A stretch of DNA of 64,000 nt from Granulicella sp. L46 (GCF_009765785.1 NZ_LMUT01000007.1:44038-108037); one strand, 5' to 3'; positions 52,294 through 61,528 are shown, counted from the stretch's first letter. A program made the numbers and translations. Notes: generated from the sequence alone by a model not told the origin.

Positions 52294-53772
52294 TCACCGA
52301 ATGCTCATCGAACTATGGAAGATGTTATTTGGGTCGTAGCGACGCTTAACCGCTTGGAGAAATGGATAGAGGCCGGTCCTGCCGTAGTAAAGCTCGGGCC
52401 AATAGCTGTACCGAAGCATGTCGGCATCCGGATAGTTGATGTAGCAACCCTCATATCGATCGCCGAAGGGAGTGCCTTGAAATTCGGGGGGAACGTGAGG
52501 ACCGGTGTACATGCGCGTGTAGAAATCATCCATGAACTTTAGGCGGTCCGCGTCCTCCGCCTCGTCTTCCCAATAGCATTGCCATTGCAGCTTCATGATG
52601 GAAGAACGCTGGACAATCGAAGTGTCGCCCGCGCGGGCTGGAGTATTGGCTGCGCCACCGAATCCATCTATCTCGAGGACAAAGCCATGAGCGTCGATAT
52701 CTTTCGAGGTGAGATAGAGGTAAAGGGTGTCGGACTCAGCTCGGGTGAAAGGCATTTTCATGTATGTGGACTTATATTTGGCGCGTGCGGGGTCGCCGGA
52801 GTCGCTGCCGTCGAGCGTGGCTTCCAGCCATGGACGTCGAGTCACACCTTGGACCTTTAATCCTTGCTCGTGAATTGCTGGATTGAGTGCGGCGAAGCGA
52901 TTGATGAATTCCTGAAGAATTGCGCCATTTCCGGCATTGCCTTCTGCATTGCAGTACTGTAGCGAGATGTTGATCGCGTTGCCGGGGTGTCGAGGACCGA
53001 TCGTGAGGACCGCGGCAAGACCCCAGGTTGCGAAGTCGCGCCCGCGCGTATTCCAGTACTCACCATAGACGGAGAGAATGCGAAACAAGCCGTCAGCGGT
53101 AAGGCTGGCCCAGGGGAAGTGCAAGTTGGCCTCGGCAACTTCGCGTGGCGCTGCGGGCAGCTTTTCGAAATAGAAGTCGGTCACGATTCCGAAGCTTCCA
53201 CCGCCTGCGCCGAGGCAGGCACGGAAGAGGTCAGGGTCGTGTGATCGATCGACCCTGTGCTCAACGACCTTACCGTGGCCGTCAACGGTTAGAACCTTCA
53301 GGGCGGAAACCCAATCGACGGTGAGCCCATGTTGACGGGCAAGCAGGCCGTAGCCGCCGCCGGAGATGTGACCGCCGGCGCCAACCATATAGCAGGTCCC
53401 AGCTGGAAGCGTCCTATTAAATTTCTTGTAGAGGGTCTGATAGACGTCGCCTAACTTAGCTCCAGCTGCGATACGATAGGGGCCGCTGGGCGAGGCGGCA
53501 TCCACGTTGTTGTGCAGGGAGACATCGATGATGGCGCCGTGCGGATTGTTTGCAACAAAGTCTTCGTAGCAGTGGCCGCCGCTGCGTATGGTCGGCCGCA
53601 TGCCAGCGGTGACCACGCGCTGGAGGGCGCCCGCAATCTCCGCAGAATCGCTGCATAGGATGATGCGGTCAGGAGCTTCGGCATCGCCTGCGGGGAAGCG
53701 GAGGTTGTTACCGCGTTTGAGCGTATCGAAGCGTGGGTCACTTCGATCGACGATGACCGGGTTTGCCAACAC
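52294..53772 (-). CDS. BBE-type FAD-linked oxidoreductase (AA7 gluco-oligosaccharide oxidase-like)
   Basis: A 492-residue flavoenzyme starting at GTG 53772 (SD GGAG 6 bases upstream). The FAD-binding PCMH domain has RSGGHCYEDF, with the His that forms one covalent FAD bond, and PAGTCYMVGAGGHISGGGYG, with the Cys for the second bond. A substrate domain follows, and then the BBE tail RYDPNNIFH. Bicovalent FAD is the hallmark of AA7 sugar oxidases, which oxidise the anomeric carbon to a lactone. No signal peptide is seen, unlike its neighbours. The lactonase gene follows 38 bases downstream, matching an oxidase-lactonase sequence. Confidence 0.88.
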   Translation of the reverse strand: MLANPVIVDRSDPRFDTLKRGNNLRFPAGDAEAPDRIILCSDSAEIAGALQRVVTAGMRPTIRSGGHCYEDFVANNPHGAIIDVSLHNNVDAASPSGPYRIAAGAKLGDVYQTLYKKFNRTLPAGTCYMVGAGGHISGGGYGLLARQHGLTVDWVSALKVLTVDGHGKVVEHRVDRSHDPDLFRACLGAGGGSFGIVTDFYFEKLPAAPREVAEANLHFPWASLTADGLFRILSVYGEYWNTRGRDFATWGLAAVLTIGPRHPGNAINISLQYCNAEGNAGNGAILQEFINRFAALNPAIHEQGLKVQGVTRRPWLEATLDGSDSGDPARAKYKSTYMKMPFTRAESDTLYLYLTSKDIDAHGFVLEIDGFGGAANTPARAGDTSIVQRSSIMKLQWQCYWEDEAEDADRLKFMDDFYTRMYTGPHVPPEFQGTPFGDRYEGCYINYPDADMLRYSYWPELYYGRTGLYPFLQAVKRRYDPNNIFHSSMSIR

Positions 53773-53831
53773 TGTATCTCCAGACTGTTGTTCTTGGCTC
53801 TAGTTTCTATTTTGGTTAGCCGCCGCGCCTA

Positions 53832-55826
53832 TCACTTCATCGACTGTAGCGTAAGCACCTCGAAGGGCTGTAGTTCGAAGGTATGAGGGTGATGGGTTCG
53901 GAGCGTCACGGAGGGCTTGGATGTGTCGCCTGCCCAAGGGCTGTGCATCCTATACGATTGCCTGGCCTCGGGAGGAAGCTCGAAAGCGCCCTGGGCATCG
54001 ATAGCGACACGCTGCGTGTGGGCCGAAGGATTACGCAATACCAGGATGCCGGCGCCGGTGTTCCAGGACGCCCAACCATATACCTCTCCTTTGCCGGGAT
54101 CCCCTCCCAGCCAGTGAGTGTCGCGGAGTATAGAAGCATTCCGGCGGGACCATTTCGCGCTTTCGGCAAGAATGTCCCAATCCGAGTCGGAAAGCAGGGA
54201 AGGTGTGATGTACATCTCCTGCAGCTGTGTGCCGCTCCCGAAGTAGGAGTGCACCTCGGCGGCAAAGTCGTGGTTGGGATCATCGGAAAGGTGTTCGGCC
54301 TTTTGAGCATAGATGAGACCATGCAGCATGACGGAATTCAATGGAAAGAGTGGTCCCCCTTGCACAATATTTTGGTAGGTCTGGGCATCGCGATAGGTGA
54401 TCCATCGCTGTCGCCAGGAACCTTCTCCGGTGAAGTCGTTATCTTCTCCTGAGCGCCAGATGGAATCTACATAACGCAGCCAGAAGGGCGACGGTTTGGT
54501 TCCTGTTGTCAGGTTGATGTAGACATTGGGATCCTGCGCACGCAGGTGCAGGATGAGATGAATCGCTGCTGCGAAGTCGCTATCGAAGAGGCTTCCCGGG
54601 AATACCTGGCCGGCATTGCCTGTGCCATCGAATTTGAATTGATTGACTCCGGCGTTACGAATGAAACTCGAGCAGGTAGCTTCGAAGGTATTGTAGTAGT
54701 GCGGTCCTGAGAGCGCGTATCCGCCGTCAACGATCTCGTAGCCATGTGCTTTGCCGTAAGCGATCCGCTCGTCCTTTTCCTTTTGATAGCCGCCCCAGGG
54801 AGACATCCAAACGCCGATGCCAAAGCCGTATTTGGCTGCTGTTGACTTCAACGGAGCGAAGCCGCTCGGAAAACCGCTGTTCATCTCCCATCCCGAGTGA
54901 GTATTGTCCCAACCATCGTCAAGCAAGAAGGAATCCATACGCACACCACGTCGGTGCACGAGTTCTTCTCCGAAAGCGTTCATCCGATTGAGAACGCCTT
55001 CAGCATCGTAGCGCTCGCCGTAACCAAGATCGTACCAAGTGTTGTAATGCAGGAAGGTGCGGTAAGGATGCGCTCGCTCCTGCTCGATATAGGCCAGGAA
55101 ATCGCGTCTCATCTGGCCGGGGCGGGCGACGCCTATGACGGAAGAGTAGGTGATGGACTGACCTGGCCCGAGTGGCAGTGTCCTCCGCAGCCCGGACACT
55201 ACGTCACCGTTTGTGATGGAACTATAAGAGGAGGGGTGCTCAAACCCAAGGAAGAAATTCCCGGAGGTGATGGGGGACCCGGGCACGACGCCGATTACCT
55301 GGGCTGCGGGATCGTGAAAACGAAAAAGCTGTACGTCCGTCAACGGGAGTGCCTCGCTGGGCGAGGTGATCGTCACCTCTTGTCGTAGATAGGAGGATCC
55401 TTCACGAGAGATCATGCACCAATGGATGGTTCCAGCAAGGTGAGCTTCTGAGAGGTCGGCGCAAACCTGGTGGCCAGGCTTGTCGGCTGCGGCCCGGGCG
55501 GTCTTATTGTCGGGCAGTAATTCGGTCACTGCGAGAGCGTGCTGGACTTGCATGGAGGACGAGGGAATTTCGCGTCCATCCTTCAAAACTAGAACGAAAG
55601 CCTGGTTGAGCTGCAGGGAGGTATGGTCCGATCGATCTTCCACGGCAAGTATCTGGAGGTGGCCGTCTACGATCTTGAATGTGGCGGCGATTGTGCCGTT
55701 TCCAAAAGTCTCCTCGTGCCTGACAGCCGCAGTGGTGGGGATATTGTTAGGCTGCTGTGCGAGAGAAGGCTGCGAAAGCAAGAGGGCGGCGACAGATAGA
55801 CGATATAGAGGCGTTCGCCTGGCCAC
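53832..55826 (-). CDS. exported TIM-barrel glycoside hydrolase, clan GH-D-like (alpha-galactosidase / N-acetylgalactosaminidase type)
   Basis: A 664-residue protein with a signal peptide (about 1-23, ending SLAQQ), starting at GTG 55826. An N-terminal beta-sandwich (about 35-245) precedes a barrel with 'FLHYNTWYDLGYGERYDAEG', 'MDSFLLDDGWDNTHSGWEM' and 'FGIGVWMSPWGGYQKEKDER'. A likely nucleophile Asp is in NQFKFDGTGNAG and an acid/base candidate in IWRSGEDNDF. A C-terminal beta domain follows. The LDDGW and KFD patterns are those of GH27/36/31 relatives. I cannot give a CAZy family. It is 59 bases upstream of the FAD oxidase gene on the same strand, so an operon of hydrolase, oxidase and lactonase is likely. 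Confidence 0.78.
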   Translation of the reverse strand: MARRTPLYRLSVAALLLSQPSLAQQPNNIPTTAAVRHEETFGNGTIAATFKIVDGHLQILAVEDRSDHTSLQLNQAFVLVLKDGREIPSSSMQVQHALAVTELLPDNKTARAAADKPGHQVCADLSEAHLAGTIHWCMISREGSSYLRQEVTITSPSEALPLTDVQLFRFHDPAAQVIGVVPGSPITSGNFFLGFEHPSSYSSITNGDVVSGLRRTLPLGPGQSITYSSVIGVARPGQMRRDFLAYIEQERAHPYRTFLHYNTWYDLGYGERYDAEGVLNRMNAFGEELVHRRGVRMDSFLLDDGWDNTHSGWEMNSGFPSGFAPLKSTAAKYGFGIGVWMSPWGGYQKEKDERIAYGKAHGYEIVDGGYALSGPHYYNTFEATCSSFIRNAGVNQFKFDGTGNAGQVFPGSLFDSDFAAAIHLILHLRAQDPNVYINLTTGTKPSPFWLRYVDSIWRSGEDNDFTGEGSWRQRWITYRDAQTYQNIVQGGPLFPLNSVMLHGLIYAQKAEHLSDDPNHDFAAEVHSYFGSGTQLQEMYITPSLLSDSDWDILAESAKWSRRNASILRDTHWLGGDPGKGEVYGWASWNTGAGILVLRNPSAHTQRVAIDAQGAFELPPEARQSYRMHSPWAGDTSKPSVTLRTHHPHTFELQPFEVLTLQSMK

Positions 55827-55969
55827 GGGTGCCCACCTTTCCCGATCCGAAAGAAAACAATATAAAACAATGGATATGTTATAGCATGCGTTAGCGACGA
55901 TTGCAGCTTGAAATGGACGCGGATCCGTCGTCGCGATTGAGGCAGAGCAATCTGCTACCGGAGTTGAAG

Positions 55970-57112
55970 ATGCGCATCACCGGGAGAAACCCAAGCGACG
56001 GGATGTCGCTCGAAATCATCGTACAGGATGGGGTCATCGTTTCCGTCTGCGAGGCGAAACACGACGATGCAGCGTGGCTAAGCGCCGGGCTGATCGATAT
56101 GCAGGTGAATGGATATGGCGGCGCTGATCTGAATGCCGAGGGTTTGGAACCTCAAACGGTGGTTGAGCTCACAAAGAAGATGCTTGCCCTTGGGGTCACC
56201 ACTTATTTGCCAACGATCATTACGTCTTCCGAGCAAAGAATCACGTCTGCTCTGCGGGCTGTTGCCCAGGCAAGGCGCTTGAGCAAGGTTGTGGCCGAGA
56301 CGATTCCATTTGTCCATCTTGAAGGACCACACATAAGCGATACGGATGGATTTCGGGGGGCGCATCGAACGGCTGACGTTCGGCCACCGGAGCTTGCGGA
56401 GTTCCTCCGCTGGCAGGACGCGTCCGGAGGGCTGGTAGGCATGATTACGCTGTCTCCGCATTTCTCCGGAGTTGAAAACTACATTGCCGCGGTAACAAAA
56501 CGCGGCGTAGTAGTGGCGCTGGGGCACACGCATGCTGAGCCGGAGCAAATCCGAAGTGCCGTGGACGCAGGAGCGAGATTATCGACGCATCTAGGCAATG
56601 GGATAGCGGCATCGATTGATCGTCACCGAAATGCAATCTGGACGCAGCTGGCGGATGACCGCCTGTCAGCCGCGATGATCGCTGACGGCCACCATCTTCC
56701 CGCGGACGCGCTGAAGACGTTTATACGAGCGAAGGGCGTGGCCAGATCCATTCTCGTTTCCGACACGGTAGCCATCGCGGGCATGCCGCCTGGCATTTAC
56801 ACGACACCCGTCGGTGGACGGGTTGAACTGGAGACGAATGGCCGGCTAGGACTTGTAGGATCGGGCTATCTTGCTGGAGCCACGCTGCCCTTGAAAGAAG
56901 GAGTCGGTCATGTTTGCGCAGCGACTGGCATCTCGCTCGCGGACGCCCTGTCGATGGCTACAGTGAATCCGGGACGATTTACGAATCGCAGGGGCTTACT
57001 CGAGGTCGGCGCGCGCGCTGATTTGATCCGATTCAGGATCGATGATACGTCGCACACTATGCACATCGAAAGCGTGATGCAGGGCGGTCGCGCGGTTCCG
57101 ATCGAAAATTAG
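55970..57112 (+). CDS. nagA: N-acetylglucosamine-6-phosphate deacetylase
   Basis: A 380-residue amidohydrolase that removes acetate from GlcNAc-6-P, giving the NagB substrate. ATG 55970 (MRITGRN) has GGAG (55960-55963) at 6 bases. An earlier in-frame ATG at 55913 gives 19 more residues but has no SD. Signatures are SAGLIDMQVNGYGG, FVHLEGPHIS (metal-binding Glu), LGHTHAEPEQ, STHLGNGIA, DGHHLP and VSDTVAIAGMPPG (catalytic Asp). The rest fits NagA length and order. It is divergent from the GH-D-like gene and convergent with the sugar porter (4-base gap). Confidence 0.93.
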   Translation: MRITGRNPSDGMSLEIIVQDGVIVSVCEAKHDDAAWLSAGLIDMQVNGYGGADLNAEGLEPQTVVELTKKMLALGVTTYLPTIITSSEQRITSALRAVAQARRLSKVVAETIPFVHLEGPHISDTDGFRGAHRTADVRPPELAEFLRWQDASGGLVGMITLSPHFSGVENYIAAVTKRGVVVALGHTHAEPEQIRSAVDAGARLSTHLGNGIAASIDRHRNAIWTQLADDRLSAAMIADGHHLPADALKTFIRAKGVARSILVSDTVAIAGMPPGIYTTPVGGRVELETNGRLGLVGSGYLAGATLPLKEGVGHVCAATGISLADALSMATVNPGRFTNRRGLLEVGARADLIRFRIDDTSHTMHIESVMQGGRAVPIEN

Positions 57113-57116
57113 CAGC

Positions 57117-58823
57117 TCAGGAGGCGCTCGCCACTCCCTCGCTGTTCGCACGCTCGAAGTGTAGTTCAATCTCTTCGAGCGTCCGTCCTTTCGTTTCGGG
57201 AAGAAGGAATGTTGCTGTGATGAAGTAAATGATCGTGCAAGCAGCCCAGAATAGAAAGATTGCGTAGAATCCGTAGTTACCGACAACGGGAAGGAACACC
57301 GCTGCAATGGCGGTAGACACTCCCTGGTTAATCAAAAGAGCGATGCCCATCCCAGTGGAGCGAATGCGAGTTGGCATCAACTCGGACAGCATCAGCCAGA
57401 CAACGACTCCTGGGCCGATCGCAAAGAAGGACACAAACATTCCCATGCAAAGCGTAATTAGCCAACCGACGGATTCGGACGCAACCGGGCCGTAATATGC
57501 CCGCTGGATGATGAGCGGGGATCCAACTTCCTTGCCTTCGGGAGCGATGGTCAATCGATGGACTGGATCGGTGTCGAGGGCGGTGGCCACTTTAGAACCA
57601 TGTCCGTACGAGTAGAGGACTGTGAGGACGTTGCTTCGACCGGCATGAGCTGCGCCGAAGCGGCCTGGATCCAGCGCTAGGTGAAGTGCATCGTTCACAA
57701 CTGCTGCTTGCAAGGGCCCTTTGACGTCGAGCCGTTGCGATTCGAACGAATGGAATAGAGCCGCGGAAAACAAGAGCGAAACCACGAGTCCGCCTGTCCC
57801 TAATCTCAGCAGAAAACGCCGCCCTTTTCTATCGACGAGGACCACGGCGACAATGGTGACGAGGCAATGGACCACTTTCACGGCGAGGTCGCCTTGCGTT
57901 GCCCGTGCGGGACTCATGCCGGCCTGCTTCAGAATCACCACCAAAAAACCAAGGACTGAGTTGATTCCGGTGGCCTGCGTGCAGGCGAGAACAAGGCACG
58001 CCAGCAAAAACGGAACGACATATTTTCTACGTACTAGGGAATCGTGTGCGTGACCTTGGGTCTTTTGGTTGTTCTCAGCGGCGATGGCCTGCATCTCCTC
58101 CCACTGGAGATCGGCTTCGGTGGCAGGAACAAGGCGGCGGAGAGCCTGTTGGGCTTCGACATTACGGCCCACACGAAAGAGCCAGCGCGGTGACTCGACG
58201 AGCAAAAGCGTGCCCGCGAAGAAAAACAGGCCCGGATAAATCGTCACGAGAAACATGCCGCGCCAAGCATGATTCTCGGCAGCAAGGATCAGCGCGTGAT
58301 TGCCCGCTGCTGCGGCGATCGATGCTTCTGCCGCACGCGTGTAGAAAAGCCCCGCGATGGACGCGACCACGATGCCGAAGGTGAGAAGCAGTTGAAAAAT
58401 CGCCGTGCCGCGCCCCCTGCTTTTTGCGCCAAGGCATTCCGCCAGGTAGAGCGGAATGACGACCGCGATCATGCCGCCGCTCATCCCCTGCAGCAACCTC
58501 CCCAGTAACAGAAGCTTGAATCCCTGGGATAAGACAATCAACCCAACGCTACCGACAAACATCACGCTGCTGGCGATCATGATGCGCTTACGCCCAAGCC
58601 AGTCAGCCAGCAGGCCTGCAATTAGAGAAGACACCATGCTGCCGCCGAGCACCGCGGCGACGATGGCCGAAGTTTGGGTCAACGTGAGGTTTACTGTTTT
58701 ACCGAGATACAGAAGGGCAGCGGCGATTACACCGAGGTCGACCCCGTAAAGAAGCCCGCCAAAGCCCGCGACGATAGTCAGAAAAACACCATAGGCTGTG
58801 GGGCTGAGTCTGGGTATTTTCAT
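57117..58823 (-). CDS. MFS sugar porter with large extracytoplasmic insertion
   Basis: A 568-residue sugar transporter of the SP family starting at ATG 58823 (SD GGAGG about 8 bases away). Family signatures include 'GGLLYGVDLGVIAAAL', 'GRLLQGMSGGMIAVVIPLYLAE' (the R-x-G and PxYxxE segments), 'ESPRWLFRVGR' and the C-terminal PETKGRTLEEIE. An extra segment of about 100 residues (about 360-460, including NVLTVLYSYGHGSKVAT) lies between helices of the second half, where typical porters have a short loop. A smaller insertion follows helix 5. It probably imports a hexose or amino sugar for the nag genes. Confidence 0.85.
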   Translation of the reverse strand: MKIPRLSPTAYGVFLTIVAGFGGLLYGVDLGVIAAALLYLGKTVNLTLTQTSAIVAAVLGGSMVSSLIAGLLADWLGRKRIMIASSVMFVGSVGLIVLSQGFKLLLLGRLLQGMSGGMIAVVIPLYLAECLGAKSRGRGTAIFQLLLTFGIVVASIAGLFYTRAAEASIAAAAGNHALILAAENHAWRGMFLVTIYPGLFFFAGTLLLVESPRWLFRVGRNVEAQQALRRLVPATEADLQWEEMQAIAAENNQKTQGHAHDSLVRRKYVVPFLLACLVLACTQATGINSVLGFLVVILKQAGMSPARATQGDLAVKVVHCLVTIVAVVLVDRKGRRFLLRLGTGGLVVSLLFSAALFHSFESQRLDVKGPLQAAVVNDALHLALDPGRFGAAHAGRSNVLTVLYSYGHGSKVATALDTDPVHRLTIAPEGKEVGSPLIIQRAYYGPVASESVGWLITLCMGMFVSFFAIGPGVVVWLMLSELMPTRIRSTGMGIALLINQGVSTAIAAVFLPVVGNYGFYAIFLFWAACTIIYFITATFLLPETKGRTLEEIELHFERANSEGVASAS

Positions 58824-59052
58824 GCGGATGCCCTCCAAGCTTTACTGAATAAGTCGGATGGTAACAAGCAAAGGTAACAGAAAAGTACAAGAGGAAACGA
58901 GACGCCTACGGCTCACGACTGGCGAAAACAGGCAGTTGCTAACGGATACCTTATTTTGCAGGGTACTTCCTGTTCTCGTGCTAGGATGTTTCGAAATAGA
59001 TTCTTTTGTTTCGAGTGAGCCCGCAATTTTCCAGAAATGACGGAAGGGTAGT
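58824..59052. promoter_or_regulatory. divergent promoter region between sugar porter and propeller genes
   Basis: No gene is seen. It holds a short direct repeat GGTAACA (58860-58866 and 58873-58879, 13-bp period), a possible regulator site on one DNA face. A candidate SD GGAAGG precedes the gene at 59053. Nothing else is recognised. Confidence 0.35.
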
Positions 59053-60369
59053 ATGCTCCGAATCCGCAGAACTATGAAATCCACGTGGCTGCCGTTGGTC
59101 CTGCCGACTTGTATCCTGCTCGGAACGGCGGCGCGCGCGGTCGAGCCCACCGTGACGGTGGAGTACAAAACGTTTCCCGGGTTGGCGGAGATGGACGGGA
59201 ATTGGGCGGCGCTGCTCGCGGCTTCTGACGGAAAGGTGTACGTCGGTTTGGCGTGTCATGGCTGCGATGGCCACCTTGTTTATTTCGATTCGAAGGCGGA
59301 CCGGATGGTGGATGTAGGCGACCTGAACAAACTCACCGGTCAAAGCGGTCTCGCCATTGGGCCTCAATCGAAAATCCATGCGAAGTTCGGTGAGGGCAGG
59401 GATGGACGCATCTACTTTGCAACGCATGCCGGACTCTGGTTCGATTACTCGAGATACGCAACGCCAGAGGGTTATCCAGGGTCGCACTACATGGCCTATG
59501 ATCCGCGTACAGGCACGATGCAAGACTTTGGGATTGGGCCTCGCTTTGAGGGGATGAACACGGGTGCCTATGATCCGAAGTACAACCGAATCTATGGGCT
59601 GACTCATCCGCGCGGACACTTTGTGTACTACGACGTCGCAAGCGGTGCGAAGGTGGATGAGGGCAGAGTGAACAACTGGGATTCGATCTGCCGCACGCTT
59701 GGTATCGATGAGGACGGGAATGTCTATGGGAGCTTTGGGCAGGGTCATATTTATAAATATTCGCCGGCTACCGACGCCATCACGGAACTGACGGAGCAGT
59801 TGCCGATCCGGCAAAAGGGAATTTCTTTAGGCCGTGATTATGGAAAGTCGGAGAGTGCGTGGCGAGTCGTGCTCTGGGATCACGAGACCAAGATGTTTTA
59901 CGGGTTGGATGAAAGCGAGACCGCATTGTTTTCGTTCAATCCCACCGCCCCCCCCAACCAGGCGATCAAGCGTCTGGGACAGATGGCGATGCCGGGCCTC
60001 GCAGACAAGAGGTATGTTCCGTACGCGACGCTGAGCCTGACATTGGGGCATGATCGAAAGCTGTATTATGCGGCGGCCGAAAAGGAATTCGATTACGGCG
60101 GTAGTGGGGAGGCTGGCAAGGCTTCTCACTTGATGACATACGACTTGCATACTGGAAAGCTGCAAGATCTTGGCGAGATGCATCTCCCCGATGGCAGGCC
60201 TGTACTCGGCACAAACGCAGCGACCACTGGACCCGATGGGACGATCTACTTTGTTGGCGCGATCGGCGTGAAAAATATCTCGGGCGAGCAAGGTCAAAGC
60301 GCGGGGATGATCGGTGATACGCCTTATCGTCTAGCTCTGTTTATCTATCATCCGAAAGCAGGGAACTGA
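59053..60369 (+). CDS. exported beta-propeller protein A of a paralogous pair
   Basis: A 438-residue protein; a second ATG at 59074 is also possible. The signal peptide ends in ARAVE. The mature part is made of SMP-30/NHL-like blades with DGKVYVGLACHGCDGHLVYF, DGRIYFATHAGLW, IYGLTHPRGHFVYYD, DGNVYGSFGQGHIYKY and DGTIYFVGAIGV. No enzymatic residues are certain. The next gene begins one base after this stop and encodes a related propeller. I infer a periplasmic sugar-binding or lyase-like role connected with the nag genes. Confidence 0.72.
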   Translation: MLRIRRTMKSTWLPLVLPTCILLGTAARAVEPTVTVEYKTFPGLAEMDGNWAALLAASDGKVYVGLACHGCDGHLVYFDSKADRMVDVGDLNKLTGQSGLAIGPQSKIHAKFGEGRDGRIYFATHAGLWFDYSRYATPEGYPGSHYMAYDPRTGTMQDFGIGPRFEGMNTGAYDPKYNRIYGLTHPRGHFVYYDVASGAKVDEGRVNNWDSICRTLGIDEDGNVYGSFGQGHIYKYSPATDAITELTEQLPIRQKGISLGRDYGKSESAWRVVLWDHETKMFYGLDESETALFSFNPTAPPNQAIKRLGQMAMPGLADKRYVPYATLSLTLGHDRKLYYAAAEKEFDYGGSGEAGKASHLMTYDLHTGKLQDLGEMHLPDGRPVLGTNAATTGPDGTIYFVGAIGVKNISGEQGQSAGMIGDTPYRLALFIYHPKAGN

Positions 60370-60370
60370 G

Positions 60371-61528
60371 ATGAGGTTGCTCTTATCAACTCTTCTGTTC
60401 GTGCTCGTGCTCTCATCGGCGATCGGTGCTGAGGGACAGCGCGATCCGGCCTACGATTACGTCGTCGTGCCCCAGACTAGAATCGATGCTCGTGACTTGG
60501 GTTACAGCCCAGTTGACCTCATACCGAATGGAGAATCGGGGATTACGTCCTTGTCGGTGGCGCCGAACGGAGACGTCTTTGGAGCTACCAGCGGCATCAG
60601 ATCGCACTTGTTCATGATTAACCCGCAGCACGGATACGTCGTCCCGCTCGGCGTGATTCCAGGAGCGCAGGCGATCACACAAGCAGTCGTCATCTCGGCT
60701 GCCGGGACTGTTTTTCTGGGTGCGTCACCCACTGGACATCTTCTCGAATACGTTCCGCGCGATCTGGATAACCTTCAGATCGAGATTGGTAGACCGCTGA
60801 CGGTGGTAGACCATGGCACAGCAATTCCCGGGGAGAGCATCGCCGCGCTCACGATTGACCGACAGCGAAATGTCATCTACGGACTGACGAAGCCGAATGC
60901 CCACCTGTTCAAATTTTCGCTCGCGGACAATAAATTTACTGATCTCGGCATCCTCGCCAGGAATCGTCCACCGGGTGAGAAGTTCGAACATGAAAAGACC
61001 ATGTCTCGCATGCTGACCGTTGATACGGACGGTAACGTGTTCGCCTCGGGAGAAGATGCAGCGATATACCGGGTTGCGATCGCTACAGGCGCACTCGAAA
61101 AGTTGGCGATTCACTTGCCCGCGATACCAGGTCGAGAACCCTATACGAAGGTGGATGCATTTCTGCTTGATCAGTCGGGCATGATTTACGGCGGAACGTC
61201 CGATGGCTATCTATTTCGGCTCGACCCGGTGAAGTTGACGATCGTGAACCTAGGGAAACCGCTGAATCAATATCACATTGCTGGGTTGGCGAGTGGTTCC
61301 AACGGTAAGTTGTACGGCGTAGGCGGAGATGCACCGGAGATGGCGCGGATGTTTTCGTTTGATCCGTCGGCCGGTATTTATGATCTGCTCGGCTTCGTGG
61401 ATGTGAATCGCCGTCCTTATTACACATGGCAGGCTTATGTGGTGGGGGCGATTGTCTCCGACCAAAAAGGAACGGTGTACCTCGGAGAGAACGAGCGAAT
61501 TTCGAAGCTTTATCTCTTCTATCCCTGA
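60371..61528 (+). CDS. exported beta-propeller protein B of a paralogous pair
   Basis: A 385-residue protein with an N-terminal signal (MRLLLSTLLFVLVLSSAIG, cleaved near AEG). The blade pattern is like the preceding protein: NGDVFGATSGIRSHLFMI, AGTVFLGASPTGHLLEYV, NVIYGLTKPNAHLFKF, DGNVFASGEDAAIYRV, MIYGGTSDGYLFRL and GTVYLGENERISKLY. The two genes are one base apart and so surely co-transcribed. Enzymatic activity cannot be judged. nagB follows 84 bases downstream. Confidence 0.72.
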   Translation: MRLLLSTLLFVLVLSSAIGAEGQRDPAYDYVVVPQTRIDARDLGYSPVDLIPNGESGITSLSVAPNGDVFGATSGIRSHLFMINPQHGYVVPLGVIPGAQAITQAVVISAAGTVFLGASPTGHLLEYVPRDLDNLQIEIGRPLTVVDHGTAIPGESIAALTIDRQRNVIYGLTKPNAHLFKFSLADNKFTDLGILARNRPPGEKFEHEKTMSRMLTVDTDGNVFASGEDAAIYRVAIATGALEKLAIHLPAIPGREPYTKVDAFLLDQSGMIYGGTSDGYLFRLDPVKLTIVNLGKPLNQYHIAGLASGSNGKLYGVGGDAPEMARMFSFDPSAGIYDLLGFVDVNRRPYYTWQAYVVGAIVSDQKGTVYLGENERISKLYLFYP

